This document shows, piece after piece, positions 8,683 through 17,906 of a DNA stretch of 64,000 nucleotides. The position numbers and the translations under genes were made by a program. A model generated the notes under the pieces. It was not told the DNA's origin, searched no databases, and saw only the letters and a program-made list of their open reading frames with translations. The DNA comes from Congzhengia sp045635085 (lineage in GTDB: Bacteria; Bacillota; Clostridia; UBA1381; UBA9506). The stretch's first letter is position 1. Each line of letters opens with the position of its first letter. Location: assembly GCA_045635085.1 (NCBI GenBank), contig JAZRBM010000020.1, positions 62,001 through 126,000 on the forward strand, read 5' to 3'.

Positions 8683-10176
8683 ATGAAAAATGTAAAAAAG
8701 CTAAAGTACAGCATCAATTCCTCCATAATCGTTATTGGCGCAATTATTGCAGTCATACTTTTAAACAGTATATTGGTTGCTTTTGATGATAAGATGTCTT
8801 TAGAAATCGATCTTACCCAAAATGAAATTTATAAGCTGTCTGATGCAACAAAGCAAGTTGTAAAAAATATCGATAAAGAAACAAAGATTGGTATTTTATA
8901 CGATGGCAGACAGGTCGATGAAACTGATGATTTTTTGACGGTTATGAAGACAATAGTTGATAAATATACAGAGGAAAACGAAAAGATAAAACCTGAGTTA
9001 ATCGACTATTATAACGACCCGACTCCGCTTTTGAAAGAATATCCCGAGGCCGTGACACAGGAAATGTATGTAAAAAACATTAACCTGATGTATGCTATGA
9101 TAATAGTGCAGGGGGATAAATATGAAATTGCAGATGCTGATTCATATTTTGTGCAAAGCTATCAAAAGGAAACAGGCACGATTGAAAATAAAAGTGCAAT
9201 AGAGAAGGTCTTAACAAACAAGTTGGCAGAATTTACAGGAGACAGAGAGAGTTTTTCTGCGATTTTATATACTAAAGGACACGGGGAGAAAGTAAACAGT
9301 ACAATCGGAAGTCTTTTGGTAAAGAATGGACATACCCCGGCACGTGTTGAGCTTGCAAACTTTAACACTAATGAGGGCGAGAATCCGCTTATTATAATTA
9401 ACAGCCCTTCTACGGACTTTACAGAAGAAGAAATCGAAAAGCTTGATGCGTTCTTAAAATCAGGCAAAAATGCACAAATTTACTTTAATCCTCTGCTTTC
9501 TAATGAAGAATTGCCAAGACTTGAGAGCTATTTGGCCGACACGTGGGGAATAGTAAGAAATCATGGCGTAATTTATGACAATCAAAAGACGCTGTCACTG
9601 CCTGAGGATGACAAGTCGGTATATGGATCTATTGCAGTAGGAGAGTACACCGAACATGAAATTATAAGCGATATTAAGGCATCAGGTATGAGAATTATGT
9701 ACTCGGCTGCAAATGCTCTTGATATAGCGGCAGATAAAGAATCTAAAATTAAGGTTTCAAGTGTCCTTGAAACATCAGATGAAGCAATCCTAAAACCGCT
9801 TGATGTTGCACTTGATGCTGAAAATTCAGATGGTGTTAAAGGAAAGTATAACGTAATTCTTTCGTCTGTAAGAGAGTCTTATACAGAGGCAGGAGAAAAA
9901 ATCACAGGAAAAGTTTTAGTCTGTGGTTCAAGTTATACAATGGATACACTTCCGTTGCAAACAGATTGTGCAAACGAAGAATTATTAATCAATTCATTTA
10001 ACTGGATGTGCGGAAATGATTCTTCCATCAGTGTAGATGTAAAAGCCTTCCCGGAAGGCGGGCTGATAGTTGAAAACACACCGAAATGGATATGGTTTTC
10101 AGTTTTAGTTGTTATAGTGCCTATACTCATTTTAGGTGCAGGTATATTTGTATTCATAAAAAGACGGTATAAATAA
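8683..10176 (+). CDS. GldG-like auxiliary protein of ABC exporter
   Basis: Membrane-anchored partner of the upstream ABC-2 system. A signal-anchor segment lies at about residues 14-31 (SIIVIGAIIAVILLNSIL), then a large extracytoplasmic region with the ABC_transp_aux pattern (DLTQNEIYKLSDATKQVVKNI near the start; GHGEK; IINSPSTDFTEEE), and a last TM segment near the C-terminus followed by KRRYK. An ATG at 8668 is in frame, but GGAGG lies between it and the ATG at 8683, so 8683 is preferred. A hairpin terminator follows. Confidence 0.88.
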   Translation: MKNVKKLKYSINSSIIVIGAIIAVILLNSILVAFDDKMSLEIDLTQNEIYKLSDATKQVVKNIDKETKIGILYDGRQVDETDDFLTVMKTIVDKYTEENEKIKPELIDYYNDPTPLLKEYPEAVTQEMYVKNINLMYAMIIVQGDKYEIADADSYFVQSYQKETGTIENKSAIEKVLTNKLAEFTGDRESFSAILYTKGHGEKVNSTIGSLLVKNGHTPARVELANFNTNEGENPLIIINSPSTDFTEEEIEKLDAFLKSGKNAQIYFNPLLSNEELPRLESYLADTWGIVRNHGVIYDNQKTLSLPEDDKSVYGSIAVGEYTEHEIISDIKASGMRIMYSAANALDIAADKESKIKVSSVLETSDEAILKPLDVALDAENSDGVKGKYNVILSSVRESYTEAGEKITGKVLVCGSSYTMDTLPLQTDCANEELLINSFNWMCGNDSSISVDVKAFPEGGLIVENTPKWIWFSVLVVIVPILILGAGIFVFIKRRYK

Positions 10177-10183
10177 TTATTAT

Positions 10184-10222
10184 ATACACCCCGAAAGCGT
10201 TAGATTTTCGGGGTGTATTTGT
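10184..10222 (+). terminator. Rho-independent terminator after ABC exporter operon
   Basis: ATACACCCCGAAA (10184-10196) pairs with TTTCGGGGTGTAT (10206-10218), followed by TTG. It ends the 6.9-10.2 kb operon and separates it from the HD-domain gene. Confidence 0.85.
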
Positions 10223-10313
10223 TATTTCAAAGAGGCTTTTTTGCACTAAAATATTGCATTTTTTGAGATTTGGTGTTAAAATGATAATATGTTTATGTGT
10301 GGGAGTGTGAGTT

Positions 10314-10889
10314 ATGACAAAAAAAGAAGAATTTATAAAAATCTATACTGAAAACATAACGCGTGATGGTGCAGATAAGCTTTTAGAATATCTTTTAAGC
10401 TCACAAAGTGATTTCTTTACAGCGCCTGCATCAACCAGATTTCATGGTTCATACGAAGGCGGACTTTTAGAACACTCAATAAATGTATATTATTGTCTTA
10501 AGGACTATTTAAAGCGTGATAGAGTAAAAGACATATACAACCTTGAGTACAATGACGAAAGCATAGCGATAGTTTCACTTTTGCACGATTTATGTAAGGT
10601 AAATTGCTATGTTAAGGGCACGCGTAACGTAAAGGACAAAGCAGGTGTCTGGCAACAGGTACCAACGTATGAATATTCTGATGATATGCCCTATGGTCAT
10701 GGCGAAAAATCAGTATATATCATATCTGGCTTTTTAAGACTCACACGGGAAGAAGCCTTTGCCATCCGTTATCATATGGGATTTTCAGGAAGCGACCCAC
10801 AAAACAATGTAGGGAGTGCGTTTGAAATTTATCCTTTGGCATTCGCGCTGTCTACTGCAGATATGGAAGCAACATACTTTTTAGAATAA
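10314..10889 (+). CDS. HD-domain hydrolase
   Basis: A 191-residue cytosolic protein of the HD phosphohydrolase superfamily. Metal ligands are visible: the first His in the GGLLEHSINVY stretch, the HD pair in SLLHDLCKV, then His in PYGHGEKS and in RYHMG. The family cuts phosphomonoesters or phosphodiesters; the substrate here cannot be read from sequence. GGAGTGTGAG precedes the ATG. It is followed 24 bases later by miaB and may be cotranscribed with it. Confidence 0.8.
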   Translation: MTKKEEFIKIYTENITRDGADKLLEYLLSSQSDFFTAPASTRFHGSYEGGLLEHSINVYYCLKDYLKRDRVKDIYNLEYNDESIAIVSLLHDLCKVNCYVKGTRNVKDKAGVWQQVPTYEYSDDMPYGHGEKSVYIISGFLRLTREEAFAIRYHMGFSGSDPQNNVGSAFEIYPLAFALSTADMEATYFLE

Positions 10890-10913
10890 AAAATAATTTA
10901 CGAGGTTAAAATT

Positions 10914-12329
10914 TTGGAAAGAAAAAACGTAATTGTACCACAAGATGAGATAGATAAGCAGAAAGAGTATTCCAAAAAAGTGCGCGAATACTACGAATCA
11001 CAAGGCAAAACGCCGAAAGCCTTAGTTGAAACTTATGGTTGCCAACAAAATGAAAATGACTCAGAGCGCATAAGAGGAATGCTTGATGAAATGGGGTTTT
11101 CATTTACAGAGTCAGAAGATGAGGCAGACTTTATTTTATACAACACCTGTGCAGTAAGAGAAGGTGCTGAAATGAGAGTTTTAGGAAACATCGGCGCCTT
11201 AAAACGCGTTAAAGAAAAACGCCCCGAATTGATTGTAGGTATTTGTGGCTGTATGATGCAACAGGAGAGTATGTCCAAAAGAATCAAGTCAAAATTCAAA
11301 CACGTAACGGTAGTTTTTGGCACGCATTCTTTATACACATTCCCTGAAATAATGTATCGTGCGGTTTGTGAGAATGAACGTGTAATTCACAGAGTAGAAT
11401 CAGAGGGACGCTTGGCAGAGGATATCCCTGTATATCGAAAAAATTCAGCATCTGCCTGGGTTTCTATAATGTATGGATGTAATAATTTTTGCTCTTACTG
11501 TATTGTGCCTTATGTAAGAGGCAGAGAGAGAAGTCGTGAGCCTGAAGATGTAATAAGAGAAATTAAAGCGCTGGCCAAAAGTGGTGTAAAGGAAATAACG
11601 CTTTTAGGTCAAAATGTAAATTCTTATGGCAAGGATTTAGATAAAGATATAGATTTTGCAGACCTTTTGCTTATGGCAGATAAGGTTGATGGGATAAAAA
11701 GGATTCGTTTTGTCACCTCACATCCTAAGGATATGACAGATAAGCTGATAGAAACGCTTCCTAAAGTTTTAAAACTTTGCAGTCAGATTCATTTGCCGTT
11801 TCAGGCAGGCAGCAACGAAATACTAAAGAAAATGAACAGAGGCTACACCAAGGAAGAATATTTAAAACTGGCAAAAAAGATAAGAAATGTTATGCCCGAT
11901 GCTTCATTTACAACTGATATAATCGTTGGTTTTCCCGGAGAAAGTGAGGAAGATTTTTACGAGACAATAGACGTAATAAAAAAGGTTCGTTTTGACAGTG
12001 TTTATTCATTTATCTATTCAAAACGTGGCGGTACACCTGCGGCTAAAATGGAAAATCAGGTGCCTGATGATATAAAGCATAAGCATTTTGATATTTTGCT
12101 TGATGTTCAGAACAGGATCTCGCGTGAAATAAACGAAACGTATAAAGATAAAATCGCAGAAATTATGGTTGAAGGCTTATCTAAAAACAATGACCAGATG
12201 ATGTGCGGACGAACAAGCGGAGGAAAGATTGTAAATTTTCCGAAAAATGACGCATTAAAAAACGGTGATTTTGTAAATATTAAAATAACGAAGATAAGCA
12301 CATGGTCATTAATGGGAGAAAGAGTATAA
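10914..12329 (+). CDS. miaB: tRNA-2-methylthio-N6-isopentenyladenosine synthase MiaB
   Basis: Radical SAM methylthiotransferase that adds the 2-methylthio group to i6A37 in tRNA. The N-terminal UPF0004 domain has ETYGCQQNENDSE with Cys ligands, the radical SAM motif is CNNFCSYCIVPYVRGRERSR, and a TRAM domain closes the protein (471 residues). The start is TTG at 10914 preceded by CGAGGT. The order miaB-ymcA-mutS matches the ymcB-ymcA-cotE-mutS neighbourhood of Bacillus. Confidence 0.96.
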   Translation: MERKNVIVPQDEIDKQKEYSKKVREYYESQGKTPKALVETYGCQQNENDSERIRGMLDEMGFSFTESEDEADFILYNTCAVREGAEMRVLGNIGALKRVKEKRPELIVGICGCMMQQESMSKRIKSKFKHVTVVFGTHSLYTFPEIMYRAVCENERVIHRVESEGRLAEDIPVYRKNSASAWVSIMYGCNNFCSYCIVPYVRGRERSREPEDVIREIKALAKSGVKEITLLGQNVNSYGKDLDKDIDFADLLLMADKVDGIKRIRFVTSHPKDMTDKLIETLPKVLKLCSQIHLPFQAGSNEILKKMNRGYTKEEYLKLAKKIRNVMPDASFTTDIIVGFPGESEEDFYETIDVIKKVRFDSVYSFIYSKRGGTPAAKMENQVPDDIKHKHFDILLDVQNRISREINETYKDKIAEIMVEGLSKNNDQMMCGRTSGGKIVNFPKNDALKNGDFVNIKITKISTWSLMGERV

Positions 12330-12337
12330 GGAGAAAA

Positions 12338-12751
12338 ATGATGAAAGAAATATTAGAATTAGCACAAAAATTAGGAAACGCCATAGCAGAAAGTGAAGAA
12401 ATCAAAACATATAGGGAAATGGAAAAAATCTATTATGAAGATGAAGCGGCTCGTAATGCTATGCAGGAATATGAAGATAAAAGAGCAAAAATGACGGTTA
12501 AAGCCAAAGAAACGGGAATGACACCTGAAAGCTTAAAGATGTTTCAAAAAGAAATGAAAGACGCTATGGATAAATTAATCCAAAATAAAACAGTAAAAGA
12601 ATATTTAGATGCAAAGTCATCGTTTAATGACATTTTAACAAAGGTAAATTCTATTATCTCTTACTGTGTTCAGGGAGAGGAGCAGGATATGGCAGCAGGA
12701 GGCACAAGCTCATGTTCTGGTAACTGCAGCAACTGTTCTAGCTGTCACTAA
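12338..12751 (+). CDS. YlbF/YmcA family protein (RicA/RicF-like) with Cys-rich tail
   Basis: Small helical protein of the YlbF/YmcA family; in Bacillus RicA(YmcA), RicF(YlbF) and RicT(YaaT) form an iron-sulfur complex that affects RNase Y-dependent mRNA maturation. Its place between miaB and mutS is that of ymcA. The start at 12338 (or 12341) follows AAGGAG; an in-frame ATG at 12302 inside miaB lacks a binding site. The C-terminus is SSCSGNCSNCSSCH, four Cys plus a terminal His, a plausible cluster or metal ligand set. Confidence 0.8.
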   Translation: MMKEILELAQKLGNAIAESEEIKTYREMEKIYYEDEAARNAMQEYEDKRAKMTVKAKETGMTPESLKMFQKEMKDAMDKLIQNKTVKEYLDAKSSFNDILTKVNSIISYCVQGEEQDMAAGGTSSCSGNCSNCSSCH

Positions 12752-12772
12752 AATTTTGTTGGAGGAATTGTC

Positions 12773-15367
12773 ATGACACCGATGATGCGCCAGTATCTTG
12801 AAATAAAAGAGAATTATCCTGATGCCATACTTTTTTTCAGGGCGGGGGATTTTTACGAGATGTTTTTAGATGATGCAATCGTAGCATCCCGTGAATTAGA
12901 GCTTGTACTGACTTCGCGCAGCAAGGGGGAAGAAGCAAAGAAAAACCCCATGTGTGGAGTTCCTTATCACGCAGCAGACACATATATTGACCGCCTTGTT
13001 TCTAAAGGATATAAGGTTGCAATATGTGAACAGCTCGAGGACCCTAAAGAGGCCAAGGGAATAGTAAAGCGTGATGTTGTGCGCGTGGTAACACCGGGTA
13101 CAATTGTAGACTCTAAAATTTTAGATGAAAAGAAAAACAATTTTTTATGCACTGTTTATGGCGAAAAAAACTCTTTCGGTGTGACTTTTTCAGATATTTC
13201 AACAGGTGAGGTTTTTGTAACGATCGTAGGCTCTGAAAGACGTCTGATTGATGAAATTGCGCGATATATGCCTACTGAAATTATTGTAAATGCTAACGTA
13301 TTTAAAAATGCAAAGCTTAAAAATGAAATAAAGTACAGATTTAACACAATAGAGCTTTCAAAAATAGAGGTCACAAGGGATTTTTGTGATGAGCTTATTC
13401 GTTATTGGTTTAGTATCGAAAATGTTTCCGAGCTTAATTTGCCTGATGATTTTTGCTGTGTAAATGCCCTTGGCATGACGCTTTCGCACTTTGAAGAAAC
13501 GCAGAAGATGAAAATAGGTCATATAAAAGAGATTCGTGCATATTCTGAAGATGAGTATATGGATATCGACCTATTTACAAGGCGCAATCTGGAAATTACA
13601 GAAACTATGCGAAATAAAAGTAAAAAAGGTTCGCTTTTGTGGGTTTTAGACAAGACAAGAACGGCTATGGGCGGAAGAATGTTAAGGTCTTTTTTGGAAA
13701 AACCATTGGTTGACTGCGCCAAAATAAACAAAAGACTTTATGCCATAAATGAGCTTTTAGCAAATGTTCCTGTCAGGGAAGAATTGTCAGAGGTTTTATC
13801 TGATATCTATGATATGGAAAGAATTTTGGGAAAAGTTGCTTGCAAGAATGTAAATCCGAAAGATTTGGTATCTTTAAAGCAGTCTTTGATTATGCTACCA
13901 AAGCTCTATGATATAATCAAAAATTTTAATGCGCCACTCCTTAAAGGTTTTGCAGAAAATTTTGACACATTAGAGGAATTGGCACAACTTTTAGACAGTG
14001 CAATTACTGAAGAAAATACGCCGATGCTCATAAAAGACGGTGGAATTATAAAAAAAGGTTATAGCGCCGAAGTGGACGAATACAGACTGCTTGCCGAAAA
14101 CGGAAAAGACGCCGTTTTAGAAATTGAGGCAAGGGAAAAAGAGCGCACAGGTATTAAGACTTTAAGAACAGGATATAACAGAGTCTTTGGTTATTATATT
14201 GAGGTGTCACAATCGTTTCGTGATATGGTGCCCGAAAACTATATAAGAAAGCAAACGCTAACTAACGGCGAGCGTTTTATAACCGAAGAATTAAAAGAAC
14301 TAGAGGGCAAGATTTTAGGCGCTTCAGAGTTTTTAAAAGCGAAAGAATACGAGCTCTTTTGCCAAATTCGTGAAACAGTAGCAGAATCTACAGGGCGGAT
14401 TCAGCGGGCGGCATATGTTGTAGCGTATCTTGATGTTTTGTGTTCGCTTGCAGATGTTGCACATAAGAACAACTATACCATGCCGACAGTTGATATGTCA
14501 GATAGGATAGAAATTACCGGCGGCAGACACCCTGTGGTTGAGCGTATGCTTGATGATACAGTTTTTGTTCCTAATGATTCATTAATGGATTGTGATTCTG
14601 ACCGTATGATTATAATTACCGGACCTAATATGGCGGGTAAATCTACATATATGAGACAAGTTGCAATTATTACTTTAATGGCACAAATCGGATCCTTTGT
14701 TCCTGCAGAGTCTGCAAGAATCGGCGTTTGTGACAAGATATTTACTCGTGTAGGCGCATCTGATGACTTATCGGCAGGACAGAGTACCTTTATGGTGGAA
14801 ATGACCGAGGTTGCAACTATCTTGAAAAATGCAACAAAAAGGAGCCTTTTGGTATTAGATGAAATAGGCAGAGGAACAAGCACATACGACGGATTGTCTA
14901 TTGCGTGGGCGGTAGCAGAATACATTGCAGATAAGAAAAAAATAGGTGCAAAAACACTTTTTGCAACTCACTACCACGAGCTTACACAGCTAGAGGACAA
15001 GCTCGATGGCGTAAAAAATTACTGTATAGCCTGTAAAAAGCGCGGCGATGACATCACATTTTTGCGCCGTATAATAAAAGGCGGAGCAGATGACAGTTAT
15101 GGTATCGAGGTTAGTGCTTTAGCGGGGCTTCCAAAAATTGTTGTTGAACGTGCTAAAGAAATTTTGTCATGTATCGATAAAAGAGAAACAGACGTCTCGA
15201 TATTGCCGCAAAAGCAACTAGATGAGGATAACCAGTTAGATTTTAGCGATATGAAAAATCTTGAAATTATTGACCACCTTCGCGATTTAGATGTCAGCAC
15301 GTTGACGCCTATAGAGGCTTTAAATAAACTTTACGAGCTTACAAAAATTGCAAACGAGCAAACTTAA
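12773..15367 (+). CDS. mutS: DNA mismatch repair protein MutS
   Basis: Recognises mismatches and starts repair with MutL. It has 864 residues. The mismatch-binding Phe-x-Glu motif is in FRAGDFYEMF near the N-terminus, Walker A is GPNMAGKST near residue 622, followed by DDLSAGQSTFMVEM, the Walker B LLVLDEIGRGTSTYDG and the ATHYHEL motif. GGAGG precedes the ATG. mutL is not seen downstream; an OB-fold protein follows instead. Confidence 0.98.
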   Translation: MTPMMRQYLEIKENYPDAILFFRAGDFYEMFLDDAIVASRELELVLTSRSKGEEAKKNPMCGVPYHAADTYIDRLVSKGYKVAICEQLEDPKEAKGIVKRDVVRVVTPGTIVDSKILDEKKNNFLCTVYGEKNSFGVTFSDISTGEVFVTIVGSERRLIDEIARYMPTEIIVNANVFKNAKLKNEIKYRFNTIELSKIEVTRDFCDELIRYWFSIENVSELNLPDDFCCVNALGMTLSHFEETQKMKIGHIKEIRAYSEDEYMDIDLFTRRNLEITETMRNKSKKGSLLWVLDKTRTAMGGRMLRSFLEKPLVDCAKINKRLYAINELLANVPVREELSEVLSDIYDMERILGKVACKNVNPKDLVSLKQSLIMLPKLYDIIKNFNAPLLKGFAENFDTLEELAQLLDSAITEENTPMLIKDGGIIKKGYSAEVDEYRLLAENGKDAVLEIEAREKERTGIKTLRTGYNRVFGYYIEVSQSFRDMVPENYIRKQTLTNGERFITEELKELEGKILGASEFLKAKEYELFCQIRETVAESTGRIQRAAYVVAYLDVLCSLADVAHKNNYTMPTVDMSDRIEITGGRHPVVERMLDDTVFVPNDSLMDCDSDRMIIITGPNMAGKSTYMRQVAIITLMAQIGSFVPAESARIGVCDKIFTRVGASDDLSAGQSTFMVEMTEVATILKNATKRSLLVLDEIGRGTSTYDGLSIAWAVAEYIADKKKIGAKTLFATHYHELTQLEDKLDGVKNYCIACKKRGDDITFLRRIIKGGADDSYGIEVSALAGLPKIVVERAKEILSCIDKRETDVSILPQKQLDEDNQLDFSDMKNLEIIDHLRDLDVSTLTPIEALNKLYELTKIANEQT

Positions 15368-15443
15368 GCCAAAGCCTTAGTTCTATTTTTAAAAGCAAAC
15401 AATATAATATATCGTATATTACTTTAATAAGGAGAAATGCGAT

Positions 15444-16052
15444 ATGTTAAATTGTGCAGATGATAATGAAGCGAGGCTGATTGGCGTAGTTTGTGACAAT
15501 TTAGAGTACAGTCACGAGGTACATGGCGAAAGCTTTTACAAAATGAAAATAAGCTCTTTAAGAATTTCTGAAAACAAAGATGAAATAATAGTCACAATTT
15601 CAGAAAGACTGATTGCTGATATGGATCTGGATATTGGGACTAATGTTGAAATTTTTGGACAATTCAGATCCTATAACAACTATTCCGGTGAGGGAAACAG
15701 GCTTATACTTACGCTCTTTGCAAGGGAAATCAGATACACAGACAAAGAAAGCGCTAATGAAATTTATCTCAATGGTTACATTTGTAAGCCGGCGATCTTT
15801 AGAACTACACCTTTTGGAAGAGAGATAGCGGATATATTGCTTGCTGTAAATCGTGCATACGGAAAATCTGATTACATACCGTGTATTGCTTGGGGAAGAA
15901 ATGCAAAATTTGTGCAGAATTTGCCCATTGGAACAAACATTAAAATATGGGGAAGAATGCAATCAAGAAATTATCAAAAAAAGCTGGATGAGGATACAAT
16001 TTTGGAAAAGACGGCGTATGAGGTGTCCATAAGCAAGCTGGAAATAGAGTAG
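15444..16052 (+). CDS. Tandem OB-fold single-stranded DNA-binding-like protein
   Basis: A 202-residue protein that appears to hold two OB-fold units. The first (about 9-98) starts ARLIGVVCDNLEYSHEV with a GxxFYKMKISS strand; the second (about 108-200) starts NEIYLNGYICKPAIFRTTPFG and continues with CIAWGRNAKF and GTNIKIWGRMQSR, close to the SSB pattern of strand 4-5. Similar proteins are called single-stranded DNA-binding protein in Clostridia. AAGGAG precedes the start. It lacks the acidic C-terminal tip of true SSB, and the real ssb is at 38.1 kb. Confidence 0.7.
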   Translation: MLNCADDNEARLIGVVCDNLEYSHEVHGESFYKMKISSLRISENKDEIIVTISERLIADMDLDIGTNVEIFGQFRSYNNYSGEGNRLILTLFAREIRYTDKESANEIYLNGYICKPAIFRTTPFGREIADILLAVNRAYGKSDYIPCIAWGRNAKFVQNLPIGTNIKIWGRMQSRNYQKKLDEDTILEKTAYEVSISKLEIE

Positions 16053-16055
16053 AAA

Positions 16056-16087
16056 AGAAGGGTTACAGGTATGCTGTAACCCTTCTT
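16056..16087 (+). terminator. Terminator after OB-fold gene
   Basis: AGAAGGGTTACAG (16056-16068) pairs with CTGTAACCCTTCT (16074-16086). The T-run is poor on the plus strand. Confidence 0.75.
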
Positions 16088-16173
16088 GTGACAAAAAATG
16101 CAAATAAAACATTACAAAAAAGCAGTATATTTTTGTTGTTTCAAGATAAGATAATTAAAAGAAGATAAAATTA

Positions 16174-16239
16174 GCAACTTATAGTTGCGAAAAAAACATA
16201 GTAAAGTTGCTTGAAGTTGGCAGAAAAGTTTGGTATCAT
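16174..16239 (+). promoter_or_regulatory. Promoter and candidate operator of the HTH-GlmM gene
   Basis: A -35 TTGAAG (16211-16216) and -10 TATCAT (16234-16239) are separated by 17 bases. Upstream lies the inverted repeat GCAACT-TAT-AGTTGC (16174-16188), then another AGTTGC at 16205-16210 abutting the -35 box and AGTTGG at 16215-16220 overlapping its end. Repeated AGTTG half-sites around the promoter of a gene that itself encodes an N-terminal helix-turn-helix suggest autoregulation; this is inference. Confidence 0.5.
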
Positions 16240-16283
16240 AAAATTACAAAGTCTGTAATTTATATAGAAGGGTATGAAAATTT

Positions 16284-17906
16284 ATGACAATAGGCGAAAA
16301 AATTATACAACTGCGTACTAATATGAATATTTCGCAAGAACAGCTAGCTGAGAAAATTTGTGTTTCAAGACAATCTATTTCCAAGTGGGAGATGGACCAG
16401 AGCTATCCCCAGATAGAAAAAATACTCCAGCTTTGTGAACTGTTTAATATTTCAACCGATGAACTTTTGTGCGATAATATTTCTATAAAAGCAAAAAATG
16501 ACCAAAAAGCTTCAGGTAACAAATATTTTGGCACAGACGGTTTTCGCGGAGAGGCAAACGGAGAGCTCACATCAATGCATGCTTATAAAGTGGGAAGATT
16601 TTTGGGCTGGTATTATTCATCAGCTCTTTCTGGATGTGACAAGGCAAATTACCGTCCTAAAATTTTAATAGGAAAGGATACAAGGCGCTCTAGCTATATG
16701 CTTGAGTATTCACTTGTTGCCGGTATCACAGCATCAGGTGCAGATGCATATATGCTACACGTTACAACCACACCGAGTGTATCATACGTTACACGTCAGG
16801 ACGATTTTGATTGCGGAATAATGATTACAGCATCCCATAATCCTTTTTATGACAACGGAATAAAGGTAATTAACCGCTATGGTGAAAAATTAGATGATAA
16901 TACAACAGCATTAATTGAGGCATATATAGATGGTGATTTAAATCTACTTGGAGTTAAGGGCAGTGATTTGCCATTAGCAAAAAGAGAAAAAATCGGCTGT
17001 ATAGTTGACTATGTTTCAGGCAGAAATCGTTATGTGGCATACCTTATATCTTTAGCTTCTCATTCATATAAAAACTTAAAAATTGCCATTGACTGTGCAA
17101 ATGGAGCTTCGTGGATGATTGCAAGGGCAGTTTTTGGAGCGCTTGGCGCACAGACAATTGTAATAGGTGCAGAGCCGGACGGAACAAACGTAAATAACGA
17201 CTGTGGTTCGACTCATATAGAAAGACTCTGTAAGGTTGTAAAGGATGAACACGCAGATGTTGGTTTCGCCTTTGACGGTGATGCGGACAGATGTATTGCA
17301 GTAGACGAAAACGGAAATGTCATAGACGGCGATTTGATGATGTACGTTTTAGCGAATCGTTTAAAAACAAGAGGAATGCTAAATGACAACACTGTTGTTG
17401 CAACTGTTATGTCTAATAGTGGATTTGTTGCATCATTAGAAGAGGCTGGAATAAAATGCGTTCAGACCAAGGTTGGTGATCGTTTTGTGTATGAATGTAT
17501 GCAGGAGAATGATTTTAGCTTGGGCGGAGAACAGTCAGGCCATATTATATTAAAAAAATACGCAACTACCGGAGATGGCATCTTAACTGCCATTATGATT
17601 GCAGAAGAAATGTGTGATATGAAGTTATCGTTGGGAAAACTTGTAGAAAACGTTAAGCTTTATCCGCAATATATGGAAAATATAAGAGTAAAAGATAAGG
17701 ATTTAGTATTAAATGATGCCCAGGTTTTAAAGGAAAAAGCATTAGTTGAAGAAAAAATCAATGGCAAGGGAAGAGTTTTATTGCGTAAGAGCGGAACAGA
17801 GCCTGTAGTTCGTGTAATGGTGGAATGTGAAAGCGAAAACCTTTGCAAAGAGTACACAAACAGAATTATTGATGTTATAAAAAAGGGTGGTTTTTGTGTT
17901 GAATAA
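16284..17906 (+). CDS. glmM: XRE-type HTH fused to phosphoglucosamine mutase (GlmM)
   Basis: A 540-residue fusion. Residues 1-62 are a canonical Cro/CI-type helix-turn-helix (ISQEQLAEKICVSRQSISKWE, ending in FNISTDELL). A linker to about 80 leads into a complete alpha-D-phosphohexomutase of GlmM type: FGTDGFRG at 82-89, phosphoserine loop TASHNP with Ser184, metal loop DGDADR at 331-336, sugar loop GGEQSGH at 414-420 and phosphate loop RKSGTEPVVRVM at 501-512. GlmM converts glucosamine-6-phosphate to glucosamine-1-phosphate for peptidoglycan precursors. All catalytic elements are intact, so the enzyme should be active. The HTH could make it a trigger enzyme that also binds DNA. The downstream acetyltransferase gene overlaps its end. 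Confidence 0.9.
   Translation: MTIGEKIIQLRTNMNISQEQLAEKICVSRQSISKWEMDQSYPQIEKILQLCELFNISTDELLCDNISIKAKNDQKASGNKYFGTDGFRGEANGELTSMHAYKVGRFLGWYYSSALSGCDKANYRPKILIGKDTRRSSYMLEYSLVAGITASGADAYMLHVTTTPSVSYVTRQDDFDCGIMITASHNPFYDNGIKVINRYGEKLDDNTTALIEAYIDGDLNLLGVKGSDLPLAKREKIGCIVDYVSGRNRYVAYLISLASHSYKNLKIAIDCANGASWMIARAVFGALGAQTIVIGAEPDGTNVNNDCGSTHIERLCKVVKDEHADVGFAFDGDADRCIAVDENGNVIDGDLMMYVLANRLKTRGMLNDNTVVATVMSNSGFVASLEEAGIKCVQTKVGDRFVYECMQENDFSLGGEQSGHIILKKYATTGDGILTAIMIAEEMCDMKLSLGKLVENVKLYPQYMENIRVKDKDLVLNDAQVLKEKALVEEKINGKGRVLLRKSGTEPVVRVMVECESENLCKEYTNRIIDVIKKGGFCVE

Noticed and set aside
6937..10176. Gliding motility operon
   Set aside because: GldA/F/G-like ABC sets are widespread in non-gliding Firmicutes; no other gld or spr genes are present.
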